This document shows positions 1-7,565 of a DNA stretch of 25,542 nucleotides, piece by piece. The position numbers and the translations under genes are program-made. Position 1 is the stretch's first letter, and each line of letters starts with the position of its first letter. The notes beneath the pieces are model-generated. The model worked only from the letters and a program-made list of their open reading frames with translations. It had not been told where the DNA came from and did no database searches. This stretch comes from a virus. The stretch is from IMG/VR virus record IMGVR_UViG_3300046007_011665, positions 1-25,542 of that record. The stretch is one strand, 5' to 3'.

Positions 1-710
1 GCTGATTTAGCTAGAAAAATAAAATCTAATTCTGTAATTGATGAATACACTAGTGTTGTTGACAGAAATGTTGCTAAGGCTGCTAGCGTATCTTTATCTA
101 GATATGTTAAGGATAATGGTATCCAGAATGTTGTATTGTCAACGTGCCATAGGGATATATTAGAATGGCTTGAACCTGATTGGGTAATTGATACAGATAG
201 TGGTGAGCTAATCGACGGTTTTTTTTTGCCCGACCAGAAATCAAACTTGACGTATATCGCGCAAACAATGATAGTTGGAGAATGTTTAGCGACCATCACT
301 ATTTAGATTCTAAAGTAAATAAAGCCGCTAGGTTTTATGTTGGAATCTGGGATGGAAATGTTGTTGCTTTTGGCGCGGCCATAACTATGCCTAGTGGTAC
401 AATTAAAAACGCGTGGAGGGGTCATAGAACGGTTGTGTTGCCAGATTTTCAAGGAATGGGTATAGGTGTTCGATTTTCAGATATGATAGCGCAAATCCAC
501 TTAAATGAAGGTCATAGATATTTTTCTAGAACAGCACACCCGCGCATGGGTCAATATAGGGAAAAATCATCGTTATGGAAACCAACTAGTAAGAATAAAA
601 AATTAAGAACTGATGTTAAACACGAGAATGTTTATAACAATCATTTTGCTGACAATAAGAGAATATGTTACAGTCATGAATACATAGGAAAAAAAGAGGA
701 CCTGTTATAG
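1..710 (+). pseudogene. ABC-type ATPase / GNAT acetyltransferase fusion, 5' truncated by window edge, frameshifted at T9
   Basis: The gene enters from the left edge. Frame 1 gives the end of an ABC ATPase: Walker B and following residues VIDEYTSVVDR, then an H-loop-like STCHRDI, and a WLEPDWVIDTDSGEL tail. At a run of nine T (219-227) this frame fails: it reads on to a stop soon after 300. The homologous continuation (RPEIKLDVYRANNDSW, then MFSDHHYL) is in the -1 frame to 710. That second half is a GNAT-like domain with an acetyl-CoA loop QGMGIG after RTVVLPDF. Proteins joining these same two halves in one chain are known from phages and mobile elements; their substrate is not established. 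An ATG at 282 lies inside the conserved region and is not a real start. The break may be a sequencing indel, a true mutation, or -1 slippage on T-TTT-TTT. Domain identity is fairly sure; the state of the gene is not. Confidence 0.75.
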
Positions 711-720
711 GTCCTATTTT
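697..720. terminator. Bidirectional intrinsic terminator between convergent genes
   Basis: A 7-bp perfect stem AGGACCT / AGGTCCT with loop GTTAT lies at 697-715. It is followed on the plus strand by ATTTTATTTT. On the minus strand it is followed by a C and then a run of T (complement of the A run at 689-695). It sits exactly between the plus-strand GNAT reading frame, whose stop lies inside the hairpin, and the convergent minus-strand gene ending at 719, so it can serve both. Confidence 0.75.
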
Positions 721-1918
721 ATTTTAAATTTTCTCTTAATAAATTTTTAATTAATTTTTTTTGAGATTCATTAATTTCTTTGTAAGGTATTACACTTATA
801 ACCCAATTAAAATTATTTGTCCCACCTCTTTTTATTTCTTTAAACGTTGAATTTTTAGCTTTTATATTTTTTAACCTATCCTCTAAATTACCAGAATCAT
901 CAAATAACAAAGAAATTTTATATATTTTAACGTCACCAGTTTTATATGATACTGTATAGTTTTTCATATCCACATTAATAGAATTAACATCAATATAAAT
1001 GTCTTTTGTTTCTGCGTTTAATTTGTCTCTTAAATCATTAATATCGGTACCAGTAATTTGTTCTATGTTTTGATTATTTGTTGTATTTTTATCATCAGAA
1101 GAAACAAAAAAACTTTGTTTATAAGATATTGTATTACCATTTATTTTGAATGAAATTTCAATTGAATCATCGACTTGTTTAGCAATACCACCATAATGAT
1201 TTTCTAATCTACCAATCAAACCATTTATTTGATTATCATGTCTTTGAGCATAATTAGAACCAATAGAACCTCTAGTTGTAAAATGCGTATAAGCTATTCC
1301 ATCTACAGATTGAACAATATCGCAAGACGCTTTGGTTATAATTTTATCACCTTGTACATATGTTCTTACTTGTATATTAGCAACATCTGGTTTATTTCCG
1401 TTTTTTACTTGGTTTTTTAATTCGTCTTCAACTCTTTTTGCAAAATCATCTTGTAATCTATTTGAACCTAATACACCATGAACTAAATCTAAATCTGGAT
1501 TTGATATTGGTTGAGAACCTCCAATGGATACTTTAGCTAAAACCTTTTGTGTTTGTGTTTGACTTATCGGTGTTATGTCTGAACCTTTGGCTATCTGAGG
1601 GTTACCCAATAAACTTAAACCCAATGAGGCTGCGGCTATAGACTTTTTTATACCTTCATTAGTTTCTTCTTTACCATTTTCCCATTTTTTATTTGCTTCT
1701 TTTTCCATTTTCCCTAGTCTATCGTAATAGTCTGGAAATTCTGTTATATGGTCCATAGCAATTTCTTTGGCTTTTTCTTTATCGTCGGTATGTTCCGATT
1801 CAATTTTAACACCCTTTTTTAATTGTGCTTGTATTTTATCTAGCGATACGTTGAATTTATTAGCGATGTCTTGTAATGACATATTATCTGATTTACCACC
1901 TTTTATTGTGTTTTTCAT
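719..1918 (-). CDS. Hypothetical virion-associated protein with N-terminal DUF5661-like domain
   Basis: This is a 399-residue protein. Residues about 13-75 resemble DUF5661: a short helix-turn-helix-like start (LQDIANKFNVSLDKIQ), then GVKIESEHTDD and AMDHITEFPDYYDRL, a conserved His/Asp/Tyr-rich signature of unknown function. Residues 87-89 read NEG, followed by a hydrophobic Ala/Leu/Gly stretch (about 93-106). The rest is a mixed alpha/beta region I do not recognise. The C-terminus NLLRENLK matches the LLRE motif in the two genes upstream. The start at 1918 lies 3 nt after the stop of the previous gene, so the three minus-strand genes are probably one transcript running toward the terminator at 697-720. 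It could be an internal head or tail protein; I infer this from context only. Confidence 0.6.
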   Translation of the reverse strand: MKNTIKGGKSDNMSLQDIANKFNVSLDKIQAQLKKGVKIESEHTDDKEKAKEIAMDHITEFPDYYDRLGKMEKEANKKWENGKEETNEGIKKSIAAASLGLSLLGNPQIAKGSDITPISQTQTQKVLAKVSIGGSQPISNPDLDLVHGVLGSNRLQDDFAKRVEDELKNQVKNGNKPDVANIQVRTYVQGDKIITKASCDIVQSVDGIAYTHFTTRGSIGSNYAQRHDNQINGLIGRLENHYGGIAKQVDDSIEISFKINGNTISYKQSFFVSSDDKNTTNNQNIEQITGTDINDLRDKLNAETKDIYIDVNSINVDMKNYTVSYKTGDVKIYKISLLFDDSGNLEDRLKNIKAKNSTFKEIKRGGTNNFNWVISVIPYKEINESQKKLIKNLLRENLK

Positions 1919-1921
1919 AGT

Positions 1922-2722
1922 TTATAATCTGTTTTGCATTTGTTGCGTTAATTTATCACCAAATTTTATTTTTTCTGATATTGGCGTAAAAATACCTGTT
2001 ATTAATTCCGCTGTCGCACCTATTGTATTAAACCAATCAAAAATTTGTTTAATATCTTTAGCGCTTGGTACTAAAGCAACCAATTGTTTAAAAAGATTCA
2101 TTTTACTCTCAAACATTTTCATAAATTCTTCGTTAAAAAATTTTGATGTGTTAACTAATATTGGGTCAACATATGTTTTTACAGCATAACTTAATAGCAA
2201 ACTAATTCCAGATACCAATATAAAACCTTTCCACCCATCATAACTTACTAACTTATTTACTATATTTGTAACTTTATCTAAAAAACCTTTTAGATATGTT
2301 GCTATGTTTGTTAGATTAATAGTCTTTAAAAAATTAGTTATTTTTGTAGTTAAATATTTTAACTCAGTGTTTAAATTTTTTTTAGCTAAAAAGATAGCTG
2401 TTTGTAATTTTTTAGGGTTGATTATTATATCTTTAATTAAAATCATTACATCATAAACATTTTTAACTGTTTCTGCAACTTTATCGTATTTATCTTTCAA
2501 AAAAGTTTTAATAGAATCTACAAAAGTTTCATATAATAACTGTTCATTTATTATTTGTTTTCTAATCGAAAGTGAATAACCTTCATTCAAAGGTATTGTA
2601 ATACCTAAAACATTTTTAACATACGTTGAATTTTCTATCATCATCAACGAATGTTTTGATAATAACAGTTTCTTATCGTTTAACGCGATTTCTTCCCTTA
2701 ATAATTTTTTAGTACTATACAT
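1922..2722 (-). CDS. Hypothetical helical protein with one hydrophobic segment
   Basis: This 266-residue protein is rich in Leu, Ile and Lys and mostly helical by composition. It begins MYSTKKLLREEI, containing the LLRE motif, and has PLNEGYSL at about 44-51 and IINEQLLYE at about 58-66, both of the hydrophobic-x-E type repeated in the structural genes here. Residues about 166-183 (GFILVSGISLLLSYAV) form one probable membrane-spanning segment, and a second, weaker hydrophobic stretch is near 235-247. No enzymatic motif is visible. The start codon overlaps the end of the upstream metallopeptidase gene by 8 nt (ATGTATAG), so translation is probably coupled. A virion-carried internal or membrane-interacting protein is possible, but I cannot name a family. 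Confidence 0.55.
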   Translation of the reverse strand: MYSTKKLLREEIALNDKKLLLSKHSLMMIENSTYVKNVLGITIPLNEGYSLSIRKQIINEQLLYETFVDSIKTFLKDKYDKVAETVKNVYDVMILIKDIIINPKKLQTAIFLAKKNLNTELKYLTTKITNFLKTINLTNIATYLKGFLDKVTNIVNKLVSYDGWKGFILVSGISLLLSYAVKTYVDPILVNTSKFFNEEFMKMFESKMNLFKQLVALVPSAKDIKQIFDWFNTIGATAELITGIFTPISEKIKFGDKLTQQMQNRL

Positions 2723-3482
2723 AATCTTCTGGGTGGAGCCTACCCCATTTTCTCATTATTATTCCAGCCAACGAATTAGCTTCATTTTCAATTGGACTTC
2801 CATCAGCACCATCTTTTTCCGTATCAGTTAAACGGCCATCTAAATTTTGTTTATGATGAACTAGTTCATGAGCGATTGAACGCATAATATCGATTTTGGC
2901 TCTATCCTTTACATATACTTTAACCCTACGGTCGTCGTTGTGATAATACGCCGTTGTTCTTAAATCTGGTGTTTTTTCGAAAGCTAGTTCAACTTTTACA
3001 TCGTCATTGATACCTAACAACTCTTTAGCAAAATTAACGAAATCTGATACGTTTAAAACGTCATCTTCTTTCTTTGTCATCAACCCTTCTCTAAGTAGAG
3101 TTTTAATCATTGGTTTAAGGTTTTCTTTCATACCAGCTTTTTTTGGTAAACGAATCATTGTGTCGCGATACTCATAGTTTTTATTATACCCAGTGTTCAT
3201 TTTAAATCCAAATTTTTTATAAAATTGGATTAATTGGTTTACACCAACTCCGTCTATATTATCTGGTGTTAATGTTGCTATTTTATTATTATCGTCCGCA
3301 TATTTAACTAAATCGGTCATTACTTTTGTACCAATTTTAAGGTTGTTACCGTAATTGCTTTTTTTATATCTATACTCTGGTTTAACTTTAATCATAGATA
3401 ATTTTAAACTAGAATTAGTTTCATAGATATCTAATTGGTCTAGGTAATCACCATATTTTTCTATTAATATATCTTCTATCAT
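2715..3482 (-). CDS. GNAT-like domain fused to a zinc metallopeptidase (HExxH)
   Basis: The protein has 255 residues and two domains. Residues about 1-112 look GNAT-like: MIKVKPEYR strand, a degenerate cofactor loop near 40-55, and QLIQFYKKFGFK at 83-94, typical of the last part of the GNAT fold. Residues about 145-250 are a small zinc peptidase: HELVH at 205-209 (H205, E206, H209), with a likely third ligand in IENEAN (E232 or E234). They are joined by a linker with KTLLREGLM at 127-135, a hydrophobic-x-E-G motif that could be a processing site. I chose the start at 3482 because it begins a coherent GNAT strand and follows the TATTTATA motif; an upstream ATG at 3509 lies inside the terminator hairpin. 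Substrates are unknown. Metallopeptidase identity is likely, GNAT identity moderate. Confidence 0.7.
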   Translation of the reverse strand: MIEDILIEKYGDYLDQLDIYETNSSLKLSMIKVKPEYRYKKSNYGNNLKIGTKVMTDLVKYADDNNKIATLTPDNIDGVGVNQLIQFYKKFGFKMNTGYNKNYEYRDTMIRLPKKAGMKENLKPMIKTLLREGLMTKKEDDVLNVSDFVNFAKELLGINDDVKVELAFEKTPDLRTTAYYHNDDRRVKVYVKDRAKIDIMRSIAHELVHHKQNLDGRLTDTEKDGADGSPIENEANSLAGIIMRKWGRLHPEDYV

Positions 3483-3485
3483 ACA

Positions 3486-3493
3486 TATAAATA
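3486..3493 (-). promoter_or_regulatory. Late-promoter-like motif TATTTATA (minus strand)
   Basis: Read on the minus strand the sequence is ATATTTATATGTATG, with TATTTATA 3 nt before the start codon at 3482. It matches the element found before several other genes, but the spacing is much shorter than the usual 10-17 nt. If it is used, the mRNA would be leaderless or nearly so. It also directly abuts the T-tract of the clpC terminator, so one transcript would stop where the next begins. This is the weakest member of the motif set. Confidence 0.35.
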
Positions 3494-3494
3494 T

Positions 3495-3522
3495 AAAAAA
3501 AACCCACAAAATTTGTGGGTTT
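3495..3522 (-). terminator. Intrinsic terminator of the clpC-like gene
   Basis: A perfect inverted repeat, AAACCCACAAA and its complement around one central base, spans 3500-3522. On the minus strand it is followed by a run of eight T. It lies just after the stop of the clpC-like gene (3531). This separates clpC transcription from the metallopeptidase operon downstream. Confidence 0.85.
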
Positions 3523-3530
3523 AATTAAAA

Positions 3531-6032
3531 TTACGATTTTTTTCTTTTTTTAGGTTTTTCTATCACAAGATTTTCTTGTTCTTTAGAATAAACAATCTTG
3601 ATTGTATCACCTTCCTCAAACACTTCAGTAAGAATTTCATCGGCTACTAAGTCTTCAACATAATGCTGAATTGCTCTGTTTAGAGGTCTAGCCCCATACT
3701 CTTCATCATAACCTTCTTTTGCTATAAAATCTAGAGCGCTATCAGAAATATCTAAGTTAAATTTCAATTCAGCTAAACGACTTTCTAAGTTTTTAATCTC
3801 AACATTGATAATTTCTCTAATATTTTCTTTTGAAAGAGAATTGAAAATAATTGCTTCGTCTATACGGTTAAGAAATTCTGGTTTAAATTTCTTTTTAAGC
3901 GCTTTATCAATAATTGCTCTAGATTTAGCTTCTTCATTAAAAGCTGTTGAACCAGTATCAAACCCCATAGTCTTACCAAAAGAGTTTGCCTCTTTAACAC
4001 CGATGTTAGATGTCATAATGATAAGAGCATTTTTAAAGTTAACCTTACGTCCAAGACCATCAGTTAAATGACCTTCATCAAGTAATTGTAACAATAAGTT
4101 AAACACATCATCGTGAGCTTTTTCAATCTCATCAAATAAGATTACACAGTGTGGTTTACGTCTAACTTTTTCAGTTAACTGACCACCTTGGTCATAACCA
4201 ACGTAACCTGGTGGTGGACCAACCAATCTAGACACAGAGTGTTTCTCCATGTATTCTGACATATCAACTCTAACAAGAGCATCAGCATCACCATAAACAT
4301 GTTCGGCTAGTAATTTAGCAAGAAGTGTTTTACCAACACCAGTAGGACCTAAGAAAATAAATGAACCAACAGGTTTGTTTTTATCTTTGATACCAATTCT
4401 ATTACGTTTGATTGCCTTAACAACCTTAACAACAGCATCGTCTTGACCGATTACTTTACCACTCAATTCTTTGTCCATATTCATAAGACGTTTACTTTCT
4501 TGAGTTGAAATTTTGTTAAGTGGAATACCAGTCATCATAGAAACAACCTCAGAGATTAAATCAACACCAACTTCAGTTACTTTAACATCTAGACTTGTTT
4601 GCCAATCAACCATAGCTTTTTCTAAACTATCGGTAATTTCTTTTTCTTTGTCGCGAAGTTTTGCAGCTTCTTCATATTGTTGTTTTTTTACAACTTCTGC
4701 TTTTTTCTCGTTTATGAGTTTTTTCTCTTCCTCAAGTTCTTTAATAGCATCAGGTTTTTCAACTGAAATATTAGTAGTAGCACCAGCTTCATCCAAAACA
4801 TCGATAGCTTTGTCTGGCATTGCTCTATCCATAATGTATCTAGCTGATAATTTGACACATTCTTCTATTGCTTCTTCAGTATATTTAACTTTGTGATGTT
4901 TTTCATACTTCTCTTTGATGTTCATCAAAATAGTTTTAGTTTGCTCTAAGGTTGGTTCTTCAACTAGAACTTGTTGAAAACGTCTAGTTAACGCACCGTC
5001 TTTTTCGATGTTTTCTCGATATTCATCAAGTGTTGTAGCACCAATGATTTGTATTTCACCTCTAGCCAAAGCTGGCTTGAAAATATTAGACGCGTCTAAA
5101 GAACCGCTTGAGTTTCCAGCACCTACGATTGTATGTAACTCATCAATGAACAATACAATATCTGGATTGGCTTTACATTCTTCTAATATGGCTTTCATTC
5201 TCTCTTCAAATTGTCCACGATATTTTGTACCAGCAACAATTGAAGCTAAATCTAACATGTATATTTTTTTACCTGTTAGTGTTCTTGGAGCATTACCCTC
5301 AAAAATAAGTTGGGCAAGTCCTTCTACTATGGCAGTTTTTCCAACACCAGGTTCACCAATAAGGACTGGATTGTTTTTCTTTCTTCTAGATAAAATTTGA
5401 GATACACGTTTTATCTCAATTTCTCTACCAACCACTGGGTCCACTTGTTCGTTTTCAACAGCCTTAGAGATATCTCTACAGAAATTATCTAAAACTGGTG
5501 TTTTTGTTTTTGAATCTTTGTTTTTAGGTTTTCTAAAAGATTCGTTTTCATCATTTTCATCATTGCTAAAAGCACTGTTTTTGTGTTCGAATTTGTCCAT
5601 ATTTGTAACGGTTTTTAAAAATTTGTTGTATGTTATACCAATTTCAGATAACATTTTAATTAACGGTAATTTAGAGTCTAAAATACTAAGCATTACATGT
5701 GTTGTATCTATGTAGGTATCGTTTAGTTTATCACAATGTTTGTCTAAGTTTTTGATTATAACTTTCATTTCATCAGAAAATGGTAGACTTTTTCTGTTTG
5801 TACCTATTCTAGGGGTTAAGTCACTTTTTCTAACAAAATCAGATACTTTGTCGTATACATCAAAAGTATCCACATTCATAATATTTAACGCTCTAACACA
5901 TTCGTTATCGTTGTCTATCATCATAGATAGAATCACATGTTCTGGTTTAATTTTATTATCATCATGGTCTTTAGCTTCTCTAATGGCTTGATTCATGATA
6001 ATTTTAACTTTTGGGTCTATTCTTCTATCCAT
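3531..6032 (-). CDS. clpC: ClpC-type AAA+ unfoldase (Clp protease ATPase subunit)
   Basis: This 833-residue protein has full ClpC architecture. The N-domain is about 1-145, and a charged linker follows (about 150-178). AAA-1 has Walker A GEPGVGKT at 226-233 and Walker B LFIDE at 294-298. A short middle region has a UVR-like coiled coil (about 444-470, KKQQYEEAAKLRDKE). AAA-2 has Walker A GPTGVGKT at 562-569, Walker B ILFDE at 631-635 and the pore loop region GYVGYDQGG. The tripeptide MGF at 689-691 sits where ClpC/ClpA/ClpX carry the loop that docks on ClpP. Clp ATPases unfold proteins and feed them to ClpP; no clpP is in the window, so a host ClpP may be the partner. It has its own host-type promoter and terminator. 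The lysine-rich end (KKRKKS) is unremarkable. ClpC is preferred over ClpB because the middle domain is short and the ClpP loop is present. Confidence 0.93.
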   Translation of the reverse strand: MDRRIDPKVKIIMNQAIREAKDHDDNKIKPEHVILSMMIDNDNECVRALNIMNVDTFDVYDKVSDFVRKSDLTPRIGTNRKSLPFSDEMKVIIKNLDKHCDKLNDTYIDTTHVMLSILDSKLPLIKMLSEIGITYNKFLKTVTNMDKFEHKNSAFSNDENDENESFRKPKNKDSKTKTPVLDNFCRDISKAVENEQVDPVVGREIEIKRVSQILSRRKKNNPVLIGEPGVGKTAIVEGLAQLIFEGNAPRTLTGKKIYMLDLASIVAGTKYRGQFEERMKAILEECKANPDIVLFIDELHTIVGAGNSSGSLDASNIFKPALARGEIQIIGATTLDEYRENIEKDGALTRRFQQVLVEEPTLEQTKTILMNIKEKYEKHHKVKYTEEAIEECVKLSARYIMDRAMPDKAIDVLDEAGATTNISVEKPDAIKELEEEKKLINEKKAEVVKKQQYEEAAKLRDKEKEITDSLEKAMVDWQTSLDVKVTEVGVDLISEVVSMMTGIPLNKISTQESKRLMNMDKELSGKVIGQDDAVVKVVKAIKRNRIGIKDKNKPVGSFIFLGPTGVGKTLLAKLLAEHVYGDADALVRVDMSEYMEKHSVSRLVGPPPGYVGYDQGGQLTEKVRRKPHCVILFDEIEKAHDDVFNLLLQLLDEGHLTDGLGRKVNFKNALIIMTSNIGVKEANSFGKTMGFDTGSTAFNEEAKSRAIIDKALKKKFKPEFLNRIDEAIIFNSLSKENIREIINVEIKNLESRLAELKFNLDISDSALDFIAKEGYDEEYGARPLNRAIQHYVEDLVADEILTEVFEEGDTIKIVYSKEQENLVIEKPKKRKKS

Positions 6033-6051
6033 CGGTTATTTCTTTTTTTTG

Positions 6052-6082
6052 CAAATATACGAAATTATTTTTAAATAGCAAT
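6052..6082 (-). promoter_or_regulatory. Bacteroidetes-type promoter for the clpC-like gene
   Basis: On the minus strand an ATTG (-33 element, 6082-6079) is followed after 19 nt by TATATTTG (6059-6052), matching the Bacteroidetes primary-sigma consensus TTTG / TAnnTTTG. The start codon at 6032 lies 19 nt further on. This is a host-like promoter, suited to early or middle expression. Confidence 0.7.
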
Positions 6083-6114
6083 ATTGATTGTTTAGAAAAT
6101 TATTAGTATATTTG
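6083..6114 (+). promoter_or_regulatory. Bacteroidetes-type promoter for the thyA operon
   Basis: ATTG at 6083-6086, then 20 nt, then TATATTTG at 6107-6114: the Bacteroidetes -33 / -7 pattern. The first start codon downstream is ATG 6130. Its -33 element is back to back with that of the divergent clpC promoter; together they form the palindrome CAATATTG (6079-6086). Confidence 0.7.
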
Positions 6115-6129
6115 TATAAAAAAAAAAAT

Positions 6130-6351
6130 ATGATACCTACAGCACCTAAATTTGGAAAAGTTGAATTACTGGTTAAGACTGGCGGGGATGGTAGAACAAA
6201 CATTACATTCGATGATTGTGGTCTTATGATTACAGGTGATTATATAATAGTAATCTTAGACGAAAAAGATGAGTTAAACCACACCCTTACTAGTACTGGT
6301 AAAATTTTCCAACTAAAAGATATTGATTCTTATAAAACACATGCAAAATAA
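6130..6351 (+). CDS. Small hypothetical protein
   Basis: This 73-residue protein starts MIPTAPKFGKVELLV. It looks like a small beta-rich domain: alternating hydrophobic strands (KVELLVKT, YIIVILDE, GKIFQLKD) joined by polar turns. No known motif is visible. The start at 6130 is chosen because it follows the promoter at 6083-6114; an in-frame ATG at 6088 lies within the promoter and would code an A-run-derived lysine stretch. It is the first gene of a five-gene plus-strand operon that ends with thymidylate synthase, so a role in early host takeover or nucleotide metabolism is possible, but nothing in the sequence shows it. Confidence 0.6.
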   Translation: MIPTAPKFGKVELLVKTGGDGRTNITFDDCGLMITGDYIIVILDEKDELNHTLTSTGKIFQLKDIDSYKTHAK

Positions 6352-6373
6352 CAATTATTAAATAAAACAAATT

Positions 6374-6841
6374 ATGCTTTTAAAAAAACAAGAAAACAAC
6401 AATGTAACTAAGGCTATTTATAGTTCTTCTAATATCTGCGCATCGACGTATGATAAAACTTCAAAAGACCTAACAATTATTTTTAACAACGGTGGTCAAT
6501 ACAGATACTCAAACGTTTCCGAAACCGACTACACTCGTTTTGAATTGGCAGATAGTCAAGGGGTTATTTTTAATTCTCACATTAAAACATATGCTTTTGA
6601 AAAAATGGATAAAGTTGACCCTAGTGCAATCTTATTGGAAGTAACTGAATTAAAAGACGCTGAGAAAAAGATAAAAGCGCAACATGTTACAAATTCAATG
6701 ATAACAGCTATCAATGCAGTTTCTGTTTATTACGAAAAAACTGAAAGTATCGACCCAGCGTTGTATGCTAAAATGAAGTCAGCGATGGATGACTATGAAA
6801 AAATAACAACATCAGCTGCTGCTACTATAGTTAACGACTAA
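6374..6841 (+). CDS. KTSC-domain protein
   Basis: The protein has 155 residues. Residues about 14-80 match the KTSC domain pattern: AIYSSSNICASTYD, then a strand pair DLTIIFNNGGQYRYSNVSETDYTRF, then ADSQGVIFNSHIK.YAFEK. KTSC is a small domain of unclear biochemical role that is common in phages and bacterial accessory genes. The remainder (about 85-155) is helical and lysine/glutamate-rich (TELKDAEKKIKAQH). It starts 22 nt after the previous stop and is followed by the next gene after 2 nt, consistent with one operon. Domain call good, function unknown. Confidence 0.75.
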   Translation: MLLKKQENNNVTKAIYSSSNICASTYDKTSKDLTIIFNNGGQYRYSNVSETDYTRFELADSQGVIFNSHIKTYAFEKMDKVDPSAILLEVTELKDAEKKIKAQHVTNSMITAINAVSVYYEKTESIDPALYAKMKSAMDDYEKITTSAAATIVND

Positions 6842-6843
6842 CT

Positions 6844-7269
6844 ATGGAAATTACAAACCAAACAACAATAAAGGATGTCGAAAGATGTCCTTTTATTGGT
6901 GTTGTAGATTCACCAATGTTTATGCATTGTGAACTTGATGAAGTTAGTAATTACGAACCATTTTCATTAGATAAAGTTAGTAGAGTTGTGATGAACACTA
7001 AACCCATACAAATATTTACATTTAGAAATAATTATAGAGATTTAGTTACAAACACTAAAAATAAGGGTGGTATGGTTTATTTCTACCCAACAGTTGATGG
7101 TAAAATAGTTCATAGAGATTGTGATGGTGAGTATGTACGAATGGCTCAAGTTAAACTAACCAACTATCATTTCAATCAAAAAGTTTATGAAAATGTTAGA
7201 CAAGTTTTTGAACCAAAAATTGTTGAAAAACCACAAAAAAATTACAAATATTTATTGATTAGAAGATGA
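6844..7269 (+). CDS. Hypothetical protein
   Basis: This 141-residue protein has no recognised domain. It shows mixed strands and helices, three cysteines (in VERCPF, FMHCELDE and HRDCDGEY) and a basic C-terminus (EKPQKNYKYLLIRR). The start lies 2 nt after the KTSC gene's stop, and the stop overlaps the next start as ATGA, so it is translationally coupled inside the thyA operon. I do not recognise a family. Confidence 0.6.
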   Translation: MEITNQTTIKDVERCPFIGVVDSPMFMHCELDEVSNYEPFSLDKVSRVVMNTKPIQIFTFRNNYRDLVTNTKNKGGMVYFYPTVDGKIVHRDCDGEYVRMAQVKLTNYHFNQKVYENVRQVFEPKIVEKPQKNYKYLLIRR

Positions 7270-7565
7270 TAAAGAATCAAATAACAAAATATAATGAATA
7301 TAATAAACTTAGTTTATTAAATTATGAAGGGGACGTTTTAAGAGCTTATCACATCCCGTTAGCTAAATGCTTTTTAATTATTGACGACCAAAAACAAATA
7401 GTAGAATCTTTAAAAAAACAAGAATTAATTGGATTTTTTGAAGGTGAGAAAGAAATCACAACTAGCTATGGTAGAACTTACAATTTTACCAAAGAACATG
7501 AGAACGCTAAACCAAGTCAAGAACAGATTGACACATTTTTAAAATTACAAAAAGATGCCGAATAA
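7266..7565 (+). CDS. Small hypothetical protein
   Basis: The protein has 99 residues, charged and soluble-looking, with no recognised motif. Its start shares ATGA with the stop of the gene before it, and its last 11 nt overlap the start of thymidylate synthase, so it lies in a tightly packed operon with likely translational coupling. C-terminal residues from about 78 are helical and polar (HENAKPSQEQIDTFLKLQK). Confidence 0.55.
   Translation: MIKNQITKYNEYNKLSLLNYEGDVLRAYHIPLAKCFLIIDDQKQIVESLKKQELIGFFEGEKEITTSYGRTYNFTKEHENAKPSQEQIDTFLKLQKDAE

Noticed and set aside
282-710. Separate 142-residue GNAT gene starting at ATG 282
   Set aside because: Conserved sequence extends upstream of 282 in the same frame to the T9 run and joins the ABC ATPase part; the ATG lies within the domain.
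1767-2189. Plus-strand open frame across the 719 and 1922 genes
   Set aside because: Antisense to two better-supported minus-strand genes, biased composition, no recognised motif.
6088-6129. Upstream start for the first gene of the thyA operon
   Set aside because: It lies inside the promoter; the extra residues derive from the promoter and A run.
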